A stretch of 64,000 nucleotides of DNA from an uncultured Victivallales bacterium (GTDB lineage: Bacteria > Verrucomicrobiota > Lentisphaeria > Victivallales > UBA1829), in contig CAKUDG010000002.1 in the NCBI GenBank assembly GCA_934644965.1, positions 1 to 64,000 of the forward strand, written 5' to 3'. Below the pieces are notes generated by a model. The model searched no databases. It had not been told where the DNA came from and worked only from the letters and a program-made list of their open reading frames with translations. The translations under genes were made by a program, and so were the position numbers. Below are positions 1 through 8,115 of the stretch, piece after piece. Each line of letters begins with the position of its first letter. The first letter of the stretch is position 1.

Positions 1-1
1 A

Positions 2-64
2 AGGTCCGTGACCTTGTCGCGGTCCAGCGGCGAGCCGCTGGCCGCCGGAGGCAGAATAAAATAA
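2..64 (+). CDS. possible 3' end of an upstream gene (partial)
   Basis: One plus-strand frame is open from the window edge and stops at TAA just before an array of hairpins. Only 20 residues are visible (ending GGRIK), so no family can be recognised. A competing frame is open to about position 75. The position upstream of murD fits another cell-wall gene, but that is only a guess. Confidence 0.25.
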   Translation, partial: RSVTLSRSSGEPLAAGGRIK

Positions 65-74
65 ATAAAAAAAC

Positions 75-157
75 ATGAGGGCTGCTCGCCCTCATACTCC
101 TCGGCAGGGCTGCATTCCCTGCACCGTGCAGGCAAGCCTGCCATATTTTTTGTTTTT
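75..157 (+). terminator. triple-hairpin intrinsic terminator upstream of murD
   Basis: Three stem-loops follow each other: ATGAGGGC/GCCCTCAT (75-82 with 88-95), GCAGGG/CCCTGC (104-109 with 117-122) and GCAGG/CCTGC (128-132 with 137-141). The last is followed by CATATTTTTTGTTTTT. The final stem plus T-run is a standard rho-independent terminator for whatever precedes murD. The two extra hairpins are unexplained. Confidence 0.7.
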
Positions 158-206
158 AATCATTTCTTCTCCCTCCCGCCTCCTCAGGAAATACAATTTC
201 CCCAGG

Positions 207-234
207 TTGTCTTTGAAAAGATTCATGGTATATT
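207..234 (+). promoter_or_regulatory. sigma70-type promoter for murD
   Basis: TTGTCT (207-212) and TATATT (229-234) are separated by 16 bp, with an extended TGG directly before the -10 box. The predicted start is about 60 bases before the murD ATG. The same TATATT-G form recurs before metG, the tRNA and other genes in this window. Confidence 0.6.
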
Positions 235-296
235 GGCCTCTGTAAAAACAATTTTTCCTGAATCTGAATCATTTTTTTCCCCGGAGCCGCTTCAGA

Positions 297-1673
297 ATGC
301 ATGAATCCACACTTTTAATCGCCGGATACGGAGTCAGCGGTCAAGGTGCCGCACGCCTGGCATCCGCTTTAAAACTTCCGTATTATATCGTTGACGAACG
401 GGACACCCCTGAAATGCATGCGGTCGCTTCCGCTTTGAATCCGCCCCCCCTCGGATTCTGTACTGGATGGAAACCGGGAATTCCTCTTCCACAATGTGAT
501 GAAGTGCTTCTGAGTCCGGGGATCCGTTTGTCGAGTCCTTTCGGGACGGCTTTGCGAGCGGCCGCGAAGAATGGGAAATGTTCAGGGGAACTTTCCTTTG
601 CCCTCCGCTCCATCCGCTGCCCCGTCGTCATGATCACGGGGACGAACGGGAAAACCACCACCACGGAGCTTGCCAATGTGTTATTCCAGGCCGCGGGGAT
701 GCGTTCGGCGGCAGCGGGGAATATCGGCGTTTCTCTCAGCGACAGCGCGGTGGAAGCCCTTCGGGACGGACTCGACCTCCTTGTCGTCGAAGTCAGTTCC
801 TTCCAGCTGGAATCCATGGATCCCTTCACGCCCGCGGCGGCAGCTGTGCTGAATCTGGCAGGCGATCATCTGGACCGTCACGGATCCATGCACGAATATG
901 CGGCAACCAAGTTCCGCGTTTTCGGCGAACTCCGGAAGAATTGCGTACTCGCCTCCTCTCTGAAAACGTATGCCGGTGAATTCCTGAATCCAGCGGCCGA
1001 TCTGATCACATTTTCCGTTTCGGACCCCTCCGCCACATTCTATTCGGATTCAGAACAGATTTTCTTCCGGGGAACTCCTCTGATGAAAACCGCTCCTTTC
1101 CAGCTGCGCGGAAAGCACAATCTGGAAAACATCATGGCCGCGCTTGCACTGCTGTATGCTCTTCTCGGGGAGGAAGTGCTGCATCGGCCCGCTGTCCGGG
1201 AGGCGCTCGCATGTTTCAAGCCCGATGCGCACAGAATTGAACTCTTCCTGGAACAGAACGGAATCCGTTATGTCAACGATTCCAAAGCGACAAATCCTCA
1301 TGCAGTGAATGCCGCACTTGATTGCGTCGGCGGGGACAAAAACGTGATCCTGATCCTTGGCGGTCTGGACAAGGGAATGGATTTCAGCGAACTGCTCCCC
1401 TCCGTCGGGAAAATGAAGATGGCATGTCTGATCGGAGAAGCCGCGAGGAGAATCGAAGAAACTCTTTCCCCTTTTGTCCAGTGCATCCGCTGCGGGAGTC
1501 TGGAAGAGGCGGTGTCCGCGGCGTGTGAGAGAGCGGTGTCCGGAGATGTCGTCCTGCTTTCTCCCGCCGCCGCAAGCATGGATATGTTCCGGAATTACCG
1601 CGAGCGGGGCGAGTGCTTCAAAAAAGCCGTCCTGGAATATTGCGCCTCCGGGAAGAGGAACGCCTGTTCCTGA
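297..1673 (+). CDS. murD: UDP-N-acetylmuramoylalanine--D-glutamate ligase MurD
   Basis: Cytoplasmic ligase that adds D-glutamate to UDP-MurNAc-L-alanine with ATP, the second amino-acid addition in peptidoglycan precursor synthesis. The 458-residue length is normal for MurD. An N-terminal Rossmann-like UDP-binding part (IAGYGVSG, about residues 8-15) is followed by the Mur-ligase P-loop GTNGKT (115-120), GNIG (141-144), EVSSFQLE (165-172), a conserved NLAGDHLDRH block near 187 and the C-terminal NDSKATNP segment that contacts the substrate. The start at 297 matches the usual MurD N terminus. murD here is separated by a terminator from whatever precedes it and stands apart from the rest of a dcw cluster; its 3' neighbour on the other strand is a GlmU-like gene, and GlmM, which supplies the same precursor pathway, lies just beyond. 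Confidence 0.96.
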   Translation: MHESTLLIAGYGVSGQGAARLASALKLPYYIVDERDTPEMHAVASALNPPPLGFCTGWKPGIPLPQCDEVLLSPGIRLSSPFGTALRAAAKNGKCSGELSFALRSIRCPVVMITGTNGKTTTTELANVLFQAAGMRSAAAGNIGVSLSDSAVEALRDGLDLLVVEVSSFQLESMDPFTPAAAAVLNLAGDHLDRHGSMHEYAATKFRVFGELRKNCVLASSLKTYAGEFLNPAADLITFSVSDPSATFYSDSEQIFFRGTPLMKTAPFQLRGKHNLENIMAALALLYALLGEEVLHRPAVREALACFKPDAHRIELFLEQNGIRYVNDSKATNPHAVNAALDCVGGDKNVILILGGLDKGMDFSELLPSVGKMKMACLIGEAARRIEETLSPFVQCIRCGSLEEAVSAACERAVSGDVVLLSPAAASMDMFRNYRERGECFKKAVLEYCASGKRNACS

Positions 1674-1775
1674 ACGGAGACACGGATTTCCTCCGGAGAG
1701 AAAACGGAAGAAAACACCGAAACGAAAACAAAAGAAGAGGAGAACGGAGAAGCCCCCAGGAAGAAGCCCCCCTTT

Positions 1776-2714
1776 TTAATTTCTTCCTGAGGAATTCCGC
1801 GGAGGACGCAGATCGCGCCGCACAACCTCGCCCGGAAGAGTCTGGACATCGGGCCAGAGTTTTCTGCCCGGATAAATGGAGGTGTGGATTCCTGTGTGGA
1901 CATTGTCTCCGATGATGGTGCCGAATTTCCGGCGGCCGGTATCCAGAAGTTCTTCTCCGATGAGGGAACGGTGATTTTTTCCGTCATGGCGGAAATTGGA
2001 GGCAATGGTGCCTGCGCCGAAATTGGTTTTCGGGCAGACGATGGAGTCTCCGAGATAGGTCAGATGTCCGGCACTGACATGATTCATCAGGAGGGAATTT
2101 TTCAGTTCCACAGCCTGTCCCACATGGCAGAAATCTCCGATGTACGTATTGCCGCGGATATAGCAGTTCGGTCCGATTTTGCAGTTTTTCCCGATCATCA
2201 CGACGCCTTCCAGATAGACACCGGGAAGAAGGACGGAATTTTCGCCGAGCAGGAGGATTCCGTCGATGGTCACATTTTCCCTCACAGTGCCCCGGATGCT
2301 GTTTTCACGAATGGAGCCGAGAACTTCCTCATTGATTCTGAGGATGTCCCAGGGATAGACGATCCGGAAGGAATGCTTGTCGTCATCCTCCGGCCGTAGA
2401 ATCTTTGCGGATGCAAGATCCGGCGCGTTTGCAGTTCCGCCCCGCCAGGCCGCTGGAATTCCGGAGACCAGAAGCGTGAAGTCTCCGGATACGGCAGAAA
2501 GGCTCTCCAGCAGTTTATCGGAAGGCCAGTAGTCGGAACAGGCGAAGAAGGGACGCTCCTTTTCCCGTTCCGCGATGCGTTCCCAGCGTGCAAGAAGCAG
2601 AGACTGAAGAGTTTCTCCCGCAATTTCAAGGTCCAGCGGAGAATGCAGGCATGTCAGCGGTTCGAGGAGGGAGGGATCTCCGGAAGGAATCAGTTCCAGA
2701 TTGTCTTTTTTCAT
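1776..2714 (-). CDS. GlmU-like left-handed beta-helix (hexapeptide repeat) protein
   Basis: The 312-residue product has a C-terminal half (about 125-290) built of imperfect hexapeptide repeats (IGKNCKIGPNCYI, YIGDFCHVG, NFGAGTIASN), characteristic of the left-handed beta-helix acyltransferase half of GlmU and related sugar-1-phosphate nucleotidyltransferases. The GAGT(I/V)xxNxxH-type block near 245-255 resembles the GlmU acetyl-CoA/GlcN-1-P region. The first ~110 residues show no GxGTRM pyrophosphorylase signature, so uridylyltransferase activity is not expected. The start at 2714 is supported by AAGGAG just upstream and by an ATGA overlap with glmM, implying translational coupling. Inference: an acetyltransferase acting on the GlcN-1-P made by GlmM, with UDP transfer by another protein. 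It may equally be a regulator or a different sugar acyltransferase. Confidence 0.75.
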   Translation of the reverse strand: MKKDNLELIPSGDPSLLEPLTCLHSPLDLEIAGETLQSLLLARWERIAEREKERPFFACSDYWPSDKLLESLSAVSGDFTLLVSGIPAAWRGGTANAPDLASAKILRPEDDDKHSFRIVYPWDILRINEEVLGSIRENSIRGTVRENVTIDGILLLGENSVLLPGVYLEGVVMIGKNCKIGPNCYIRGNTYIGDFCHVGQAVELKNSLLMNHVSAGHLTYLGDSIVCPKTNFGAGTIASNFRHDGKNHRSLIGEELLDTGRRKFGTIIGDNVHTGIHTSIYPGRKLWPDVQTLPGEVVRRDLRPPRNSSGRN

Positions 2715-4087
2715 GCGAGCTCCTTTTTGACGGCCTCGGTCAGTTTTGCATTCCATTGTTTCACGGCGTCCTGGCTTTTTGCCTCAACGAGGAGACGGAT
2801 TTTGTTTTCCGTTCCGGAATAGCGGACGACCACGCGTCCATTGGCACCGAGATCCCTCTCCGCTTCCGCAATGGTTCCCGAAAGCAGCGGCAGCGATTCC
2901 ACGGGAATGCGTTCCCTGACGGGAATGCTCGAAAGGACCTGCGGATATTCTTCCATGAAGGATGCCAGCTCGGAAAGAGTTTTATCCTTGGTTTTCATGA
3001 GCTTGAGGACATGAAGCGCGGAAATGATGCCATCGCCTGTGGTGGCGTAGTCGTGGAAGATGAGGTGTCCGGCCTGTTCGCCGCCGAGGTTCAGGTTCAG
3101 TTCCTTCATGCGTTCAATGACGTAACGGTCGCCGACGGCGGTGATTTCCACACGGATCCCTGCCTGATTCATGGCGTCGATCAGCCCGAGATTGCTCATG
3201 CTGGTGACGGCGACGGCATTGCCGTTGAGTCTGCCGCGCTGTTTGTAGTCGAGTGCGCAGAGCCCGATGATGCGGTCGCCGTTGACGACGTTGCCGTCTG
3301 CATCGCAGAAGATGACGCGGTCTGCATCACCGTCGAGTGAAATGCCGATGTCCGCCTTGTGCTCCTTGACAAGACGAACCATATTCTGGGGATGAATCGC
3401 GCCGCAGCGGTCGTTGATGTTGAATCCGTCCGGAGAAGTCGCCGTTCGGATGACTTCCACTCCGAGTTCCTTGAGAATCAATGGCGCAATGTAGTATCCA
3501 GCTCCGTTGGCGCAGTCGAGCACCGCCTTGATGCCGCGGAGCGAGAAATTCCGGATGGAACTTTTTGCAAATTCGATATAGCGTCCTCTGGCGTCGTCGA
3601 TACGGAACGCCTTGCCGATGTTTTCCGGTCCGTTGCGGCGCGTATCCTGTTCCAGACTGAAGATGATGTCTTCGATTCTGGCTTCGGTTTCATCCGGGAG
3701 TTTATAGCCGTCCGAACTGAAGAGTTTGATGCCGTTGTCGGAAGCGGGATTGTGCGAGGCTGTGATCATGATGCCGCAGTCCGCACACATGGAACGAGTC
3801 AGATGCGCGACCGCCGGAGTGGGCATGGGCCCGATTTCAAAGACGTCCATTCCCATGCTGACCAGTCCGCTGGTCAGCGCCGTTTCCAGCATGTAGCCCG
3901 AAAGACGCGTGTCCTTTCCGATGACGGCTCTGGGATTCCCCGCCGTGCCGCCCACGCCCGGTGTTTTCGCCTCCGAAAACACTTTCGCGATCGCCTTGCC
4001 GACATTCAAGGCCATTTCCGGTGTGATCGGATACTGGTTCGCCTTGCCTCTGATTCCATCGGTTCCGAATAATCTGCCCATTGACAT
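2711..4087 (-). CDS. glmM: phosphoglucosamine mutase GlmM
   Basis: Interconverts glucosamine-6-phosphate and glucosamine-1-phosphate, feeding UDP-GlcNAc for peptidoglycan and LPS. At about 458 residues it is full length. It begins with GRLFGTDGIRG, carries the phosphoserine loop TASHNP (about 109-114), the metal-binding loop DGDADR near 253-258, GGEQAGH in the sugar-binding domain and the C-terminal phosphate-binding RYSGTENK. Three in-frame starts exist (GTG 4090, ATG 4087, ATG 4081). Family alignment favours one of the ATGs, and no strong ribosome site separates them. The stop overlaps the start of the downstream GlmU-like gene (ATGA), so the two are co-translated. The upstream neighbour on the same strand is a YhcH-family gene, 250 bases away. 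Confidence 0.96.
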   Translation of the reverse strand: MSMGRLFGTDGIRGKANQYPITPEMALNVGKAIAKVFSEAKTPGVGGTAGNPRAVIGKDTRLSGYMLETALTSGLVSMGMDVFEIGPMPTPAVAHLTRSMCADCGIMITASHNPASDNGIKLFSSDGYKLPDETEARIEDIIFSLEQDTRRNGPENIGKAFRIDDARGRYIEFAKSSIRNFSLRGIKAVLDCANGAGYYIAPLILKELGVEVIRTATSPDGFNINDRCGAIHPQNMVRLVKEHKADIGISLDGDADRVIFCDADGNVVNGDRIIGLCALDYKQRGRLNGNAVAVTSMSNLGLIDAMNQAGIRVEITAVGDRYVIERMKELNLNLGGEQAGHLIFHDYATTGDGIISALHVLKLMKTKDKTLSELASFMEEYPQVLSSIPVRERIPVESLPLLSGTIAEAERDLGANGRVVVRYSGTENKIRLLVEAKSQDAVKQWNAKLTEAVKKELA

Positions 4088-4276
4088 CACCTGTTCTGCT
4101 GTCTGCTGTCTTCCCCTCTCATCTTCCTTTCCTCCAGGAAAATTCCCTCCCGGATCCGGGGAGGAAAAAAAGGAGGAAGAGAGAAAAGAAGAAAAGTTTT
4201 TCCCTTGTTCACAATTTTGAATGATATACTGAATTAGAAAATAAAAATGTCCGCGGGTTCGCTCTTCCGTCCGGAT

Positions 4277-4320
4277 ATTTCACAATATTTCATGAGATTT
4301 CATGAGATTTTCACGCATTT
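4277..4320. repeat. ATTT tracts phased every 10 bp
   Basis: ATTT occurs at 4277, 4287, 4297, 4307 and 4317, exactly one helical turn apart, within imperfect 10-bp units (ATTTCATGAG twice, flanked by ATTTCACAAT and ATTTTCACGC). It lies between the YhcH gene and glmM. Phased A/T tracts can bend DNA or form a repeated operator. No regulator is known. Confidence 0.55.
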
Positions 4321-4333
4321 TTCCCCTTCCCAA

Positions 4334-4813
4334 TTATTCAAACAGGGAAAAATCCGCCTTGATTACCGTTTTCCGGATGGCGGACCCGGAGGACGGAGGC
4401 ATTTGCGGCGCAAGACGCCCGAAATGTGCGTCCCATGGGAAAAAGACCGCAAACATGCCCGGAGTCATTTCCAGTCGGACCGCTTCCCGATCCCCTGGAA
4501 GATGAAGAAATTCCGCGTCCCGGACTGCATCATAGGGTGTATGTGTTTTCAAAGCGTCGCACGGCGTCGCAATCAGGACTTCAGTGCCCTGAATCGCAAA
4601 TTGAATATCCACATATTTGCGGTGGGTTTCCAGCATGGGGGCGGGGCCGGGCGCAGTGTCGTATGTCATGACATTGGCGAAAATGCGCCGCCCGTCGATT
4701 TCATATTCACCGTCTGCAATGTCCTTCGGGAGGTTCTCCAGGAAAAGGAATGCTTTTCCCAGTGTCCGGCTGAAACGGTAAAACCGCCAATTCCTGATGT
4801 TGTCATAGATCAT
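4334..4813 (-). CDS. YhcH/YjgK/YiaL family protein (NanQ-like)
   Basis: A 159-residue DUF386 (cupin-like) protein. Characterised relatives include NanQ/YhcH, which speeds anomerisation of N-acetylneuraminate, and the EbgC beta-galactosidase subunit. The family signature is clear: the HRKYVDIQFAIQG block (about 83-95), the MFAVFFPWDAH block (about 118-128) with its metal-ligand-type His, and a terminal KxVIKxDF. The length is normal. No sialic-acid lyase, kinase or transporter flanks it here, although a sialate O-acetylesterase lies at 24.4-26.0 kb. A role in sugar anomer or glycan handling is inferred from the family, and the substrate is unknown. Confidence 0.88.
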   Translation of the reverse strand: MIYDNIRNWRFYRFSRTLGKAFLFLENLPKDIADGEYEIDGRRIFANVMTYDTAPGPAPMLETHRKYVDIQFAIQGTEVLIATPCDALKTHTPYDAVRDAEFLHLPGDREAVRLEMTPGMFAVFFPWDAHFGRLAPQMPPSSGSAIRKTVIKADFSLFE

Positions 4814-5186
4814 GTCCGCGTATGCTCCTGTCGTTTTTCGTTTTGTATCCGGGGGAAGGAAAAGGAAAGCGTTTGAAAATACCCGCCGTTTCCGCAGGGG
4901 GGGAAAACCGGGGGGGCAGGATTGCTGCAGTTTGCAGGCTTTTCCGGCTTCTGTCCTTATCCCTCATTCCGCTGGGCGTGTTTTTTTGTTTCCTTTTTGA
5001 GTTTCCGGTCCCCTCCGCTGCTGCAGTGAACTCTCCTGCCGGCGGCGGTGTGTGGAGGCAGAAAGAGCGGAGAAGGCGACGGGGAGGGGGTGTCGGGGTT
5101 GACGGAAGGCGCTCCCATTTCCTGTTCCTGCGTCTCTTCCCGCCCGGAGGAGGAGTAAAGGAGCGCTCTGCCGATCTGCCGGAGGG
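4814..5186. other. intergenic stretch without recognisable gene
   Basis: The 373 bases between the YhcH gene and the SEC-C gene are GC-rich with purine-rich runs. Frames that stay open have low-complexity translations and no good start site. I see no convincing terminator, RNA or protein here. Confidence 0.5.
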
Positions 5187-5681
5187 TTATTTCCCGCAGC
5201 ACTTCTTGTATTTTTTCCCGCTGCCGCAGGGGCAGGGATCGTTCCGCCCGATTTTCGGTTCGGTCCGGACAAAGGGTTTCTGCGGGACCATTTTGCCGTC
5301 ATAGAAGAACCATTCTCCGTTGTCGCGGCGGAATTCCGCAATTTCATGGTGTTCCAGATTGACTCCGTGGTCGGCATAGCGGGCGATGAATTCGACAGTT
5401 CCGTCCTGATCCTCTTTCCCCCCGCGTTCGCAGCGGATGATTTCCAGCCCCTGCCATTCGGACTTTTCAGACCATTTGCGGATTTCCTCTCTGTCATTGC
5501 TTTCCCTCTGTTCCGGATGGGTGGAATTCAGGATATGGTCGATTTCCGCTTTTGCGTATGCTGAATAACGGGAGCGCATGAGTTCTTCAGGCGTTTCCGC
5601 CTTTTTCTCTCCCGAGATGATTTTCTTGCAGCAGGCGGCATAGGTCTTTCCGCTTCCGCAGGGACATTTTTCCGCAGGCAT
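5187..5681 (-). CDS. YchJ-like protein with N- and C-terminal SEC-C zinc motifs
   Basis: The 164-residue protein begins with a SEC-C motif ([13 protein letters not shown], about residues 6-18) and ends with another ([17 protein letters not shown]). Each is a CxCx8CC zinc-binding module like the one at the SecA C terminus. The middle contains the UPF0225/YchJ fold signature [22 protein letters not shown] and a WQGLEI...VEFIARY segment. The function of YchJ is not established, and a zinc-dependent protein or nucleic-acid contact is plausible. The start at 5681 is chosen because GGAGG lies 5-6 bases before it; the in-frame ATG 12 bases upstream would place that ribosome site inside the gene. It is divergent from the pseudopilin unit. 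Confidence 0.85.
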   Translation of the reverse strand: MPAEKCPCGSGKTYAACCKKIISGEKKAETPEELMRSRYSAYAKAEIDHILNSTHPEQRESNDREEIRKWSEKSEWQGLEIIRCERGGKEDQDGTVEFIARYADHGVNLEHHEIAEFRRDNGEWFFYDGKMVPQKPFVRTEPKIGRNDPCPCGSGKKYKKCCGK

Positions 5682-5795
5682 TCTTTCCTCCATAGGTTGC
5701 ATCAAATTCCGTTGAAATCTCCGTTCTGCACGGACCGGTGGCAAATAATACGGCATATTTTGCGGAATTTCAAATCGGAAATGAGGATATTTGTG

Positions 5796-5824
5796 TTGCA
5801 TTTTTCTGTTTTTTATGTTATAAT
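5796..5824 (+). promoter_or_regulatory. sigma70 promoter of the pseudopilin unit
   Basis: TTGCAT (5796-5801) and a perfect TATAAT (5819-5824) are separated by exactly 17 bp. The predicted start is about 30 bases before the first pseudopilin ATG. This is the best-matching promoter in the window. Confidence 0.75.
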
Positions 5825-5861
5825 AGTCCCCGGAAAGAAAAAACAAGCGGAGAGGCCTCCC

Positions 5862-6455
5862 ATGGATATTGTCAGGACTTCGGGTAACGGGAAGAAGAAA
5901 TTTACGCTGGTGGAGCTGCTGGCTGTGATCGCGATCATGGCTGTGCTCGCCGGGATTACCATCGGTATTGTCCCGCTGATCAACAAGAACAGTGCCGATG
6001 CCAAGACGAGGGGAATCATCAAGGCAATCGAAGTCGCACTGGAGAACTACAAGGCGAAATACGGTTATTACATTCCGTCCGAGAATGGAGCCATTTCCCG
6101 TTTCGTCCTCGATAAGGTGACGAATGGCGCCGCCGAAGGGGACAAGGAAGACATCAACAGCAATTTCGCACAGTTCATCGAATATGATGTCATGCTTAAA
6201 AATGCGGATGCGGACCGCAATCTTCTTGACGCATACGGGTCTCCGATTCTTTACCGCTGCCCCGGTTATTTCAACCGCGGAGGGTTTGACATCGGGTCCG
6301 CGGGAAGCGATATGAAACTGGGTTCTTCCGGGGAGACCGTTTATTATTCGTCTACGCTTCCGGTGGACTTCACGGACTCCACCTTTGTGACCAGCTACAA
6401 GGATCACTTCGGGAAGGGCGATGACATCACGAACTTCAAGAGAAAGACAGACTGA
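5862..6455 (+). CDS. type II secretion / type IV pilin-like prepilin (pseudopilin) 1
   Basis: The 197-residue product has a type IV prepilin head: a short basic leader, then [26 protein letters not shown]. Cleavage by prepilin peptidase is expected before the Phe, with Glu5 of the mature protein present. The rest is a globular domain rich in GYY, SENG and [12 protein letters not shown] patterns as seen in GspG-type pseudopilins of Lentisphaerota and Planctomycetota. The start at 5862 has a GGAGAGG-type site upstream and gives the usual short leader; the frame is open further upstream, but that would place the leader behind an unusual 55-residue extension. It is followed 40 bases later by a second pseudopilin, and a shared terminator ends the unit. 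No secretion ATPase or secretin is nearby, so the partner apparatus must be elsewhere. Confidence 0.85.
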   Translation: MDIVRTSGNGKKKFTLVELLAVIAIMAVLAGITIGIVPLINKNSADAKTRGIIKAIEVALENYKAKYGYYIPSENGAISRFVLDKVTNGAAEGDKEDINSNFAQFIEYDVMLKNADADRNLLDAYGSPILYRCPGYFNRGGFDIGSAGSDMKLGSSGETVYYSSTLPVDFTDSTFVTSYKDHFGKGDDITNFKRKTD

Positions 6456-6495
6456 GCAGCTCATAAACTTCATCCATCAGAAAGGATTTTTTCCC

Positions 6496-7098
6496 ATGAA
6501 AAGAAAAGCGTTTACCTTGATTGAACTTCTGGTCGTGATTGCCGTGATTGCAATCCTGATGGGAATTCTCCTGCCCGCCATCGGAATGGTGAGGACGAAA
6601 GCCAAGGAATCCAAGGCCAGAGGCGAAATCAGCGCCATTGTCACCGCTCTCAAACAGTTTGAATCAGAATATGGGAAGTTTCCTGTTTCCAGTGACTTTG
6701 AACCAGGATCAAGGAATGATACCTTGGATAGCAACTATTATAAGCTGATGGATATCCTGACCTTCTCGGATCATACCGATGCCGGGGAAACACCGAATGA
6801 TTCATCGGATCAGCGCAAGCAGAATCCCAGGGGCATCATCTTCCTGGAGGCTTCGACTGCCTATTACAGCTCCGATGTTAAGAAAAACGGATTCCGCGAT
6901 CCCTGGGGCCGTTCCTATGGCATCCTGATGGATACGGATTATGACAAAGTCATCACTCTCCCGAACGCCGCCCGGAAAAACGACGATCCTGATAAGCTGA
7001 GAACGAATGTCGCGGTCTATTCCTACGGAAGCAACACTGTGGAGACTCCCAGTTCCGATGAGGAGAGAAACAAAGTCATTTCCTCCTGGAGCAACTGA
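6496..7098 (+). CDS. type II secretion / type IV pilin-like prepilin (pseudopilin) 2
   Basis: The 200-residue protein starts with [30 protein letters not shown], a canonical prepilin leader and N-terminal helix with Glu5 of the mature protein. The remainder contains DPWGRSYGILMDTDYD, the calcium-loop-like 'DPWG' region typical of GspG major pseudopilins. The start at 6496 is chosen because it gives the 5-residue leader and has GAAAGGAT upstream. It is co-transcribed with the first pseudopilin. Either protein could be a minor pilin of a trans-envelope fibre; which is major cannot be decided here. Confidence 0.87.
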   Translation: MKRKAFTLIELLVVIAVIAILMGILLPAIGMVRTKAKESKARGEISAIVTALKQFESEYGKFPVSSDFEPGSRNDTLDSNYYKLMDILTFSDHTDAGETPNDSSDQRKQNPRGIIFLEASTAYYSSDVKKNGFRDPWGRSYGILMDTDYDKVITLPNAARKNDDPDKLRTNVAVYSYGSNTVETPSSDEERNKVISSWSN

Positions 7099-7132
7099 TT
7101 TCTTATTTTCATCCGATCCTGAGAAGAAAGAG

Positions 7133-7170
7133 GAAAGAGGGAAAAAATCCCTCTTTCTTTTTTTATTTTT
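7133..7170 (+). terminator. rho-independent terminator after the pseudopilin pair
   Basis: A perfect 10-bp stem, GAAAGAGGGA (7133-7142) with TCCCTCTTTC (7148-7157), has a five-A loop and is followed by TTTTTTTATTTTT. It closes the two-gene unit opened by the promoter at 5796. Confidence 0.88.
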
Positions 7171-7275
7171 CCTTCCTTATTTTCCCGTTTCTCTTCTTTT
7201 ACTGCAGCAGGAAATGAGAAACGGGGAAAAGAAGGAAAAAAGAACTGTGGAAAAAAGAGAAAGAACGGACGATTT

Positions 7276-8112
7276 TCAGAAGGTCCTTGCGGACGAAAGA
7301 AGGGCGGTCCATTCGGAGATCCGCCTGATTTTTTCCTCTTCCGAGAGAGAGGAATTCTGAATTTTCACAAAGGAACTGCCGACGATGATGCCGTCCGCGG
7401 ACTCCGCGGAAGCGCGTGCGGTTCCATAGTCGCTGATTCCGAACCCGGCGGCGACGGGGAGGGGGGAGAGTTTTTTCAGCGTTTCCAGACGCTGTTTCAA
7501 ATCCTCCGGGAGTCCGCTTCGCTCGCCCGTGACGCCGCGTACGGTGATGCAGTATACGAATCCCCCCCTGTTTTTCTCTTCTCCCGAGACGGGATCCGCC
7601 GCCGCGTCCGCGATGATTTTCCGGGCTCTTTCCGGAGAGGTTTCTGGTGAGACGAGCGGAATTCTGGCGATTCCGCGGGGTTGGAGAAAGACGTCCAGTT
7701 CCTGAACCTCCTCATACGGGAGATCCACGATCAGCACGGCGTCGATTCCCTGTTTCTGCGCGGCTTCGGCGAAGGCTTCCGCGCCGAAGCGGAAAACGGG
7801 GTTGTAATAGGAAAAGAGGACGATTCCGAGTCCGGGATAGCGGGAACGGAATCTTCCCGCGAGTTCGAGGACGTGGGGGAGAGTGCTGCCGTTTTGAATG
7901 GCAGTCTGGGAAGCCGCCTGAATGGCGGGGCCGTCCGCTGTGGGATCGGAGAAGGGGACTCCGAGTTCTATGATGTCGGCACCGTTTTCCACGACGGCAT
8001 GGATGAGTCTTTCACTTTCTTCCAGAGTGGGGCATCCCGCGCTGAGATAGCAGATCAGGGCCTTCTTCCCCTGGACGGAGAGTTGACGGAAAATTTCCGG
8101 GATCCGGTTCAT
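7276..8112 (-). CDS. trpA: tryptophan synthase alpha chain
   Basis: TrpA cleaves indole-3-glycerol phosphate to indole and glyceraldehyde-3-phosphate, passing indole to TrpB through the alpha2-beta2 tunnel. The 278-residue TIM barrel shows the catalytic Glu49 (IIELGVPFSDP) and Asp60 (TADGPAIQ), and the phosphate-binding GFGIS and GIIVGSSFV segments near the C terminus. It is the last gene of the trp operon; three bases separate the trpB stop from its ATG, so the two are almost certainly translationally coupled. An insertion around residues 170-190 (EEKNRGG) is slightly longer than in E. coli TrpA. Confidence 0.97.
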   Translation of the reverse strand: MNRIPEIFRQLSVQGKKALICYLSAGCPTLEESERLIHAVVENGADIIELGVPFSDPTADGPAIQAASQTAIQNGSTLPHVLELAGRFRSRYPGLGIVLFSYYNPVFRFGAEAFAEAAQKQGIDAVLIVDLPYEEVQELDVFLQPRGIARIPLVSPETSPERARKIIADAAADPVSGEEKNRGGFVYCITVRGVTGERSGLPEDLKQRLETLKKLSPLPVAAGFGISDYGTARASAESADGIIVGSSFVKIQNSSLSEEEKIRRISEWTALLSSARTF

Positions 8113-8115
8113 TGT

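Noticed and set aside
5682..6473. N-terminal extension of the SEC-C gene through the pseudopilin gene
   Set aside because: It is antisense to the pseudopilin and starts far beyond the GGAGG ribosome site at the chosen start.
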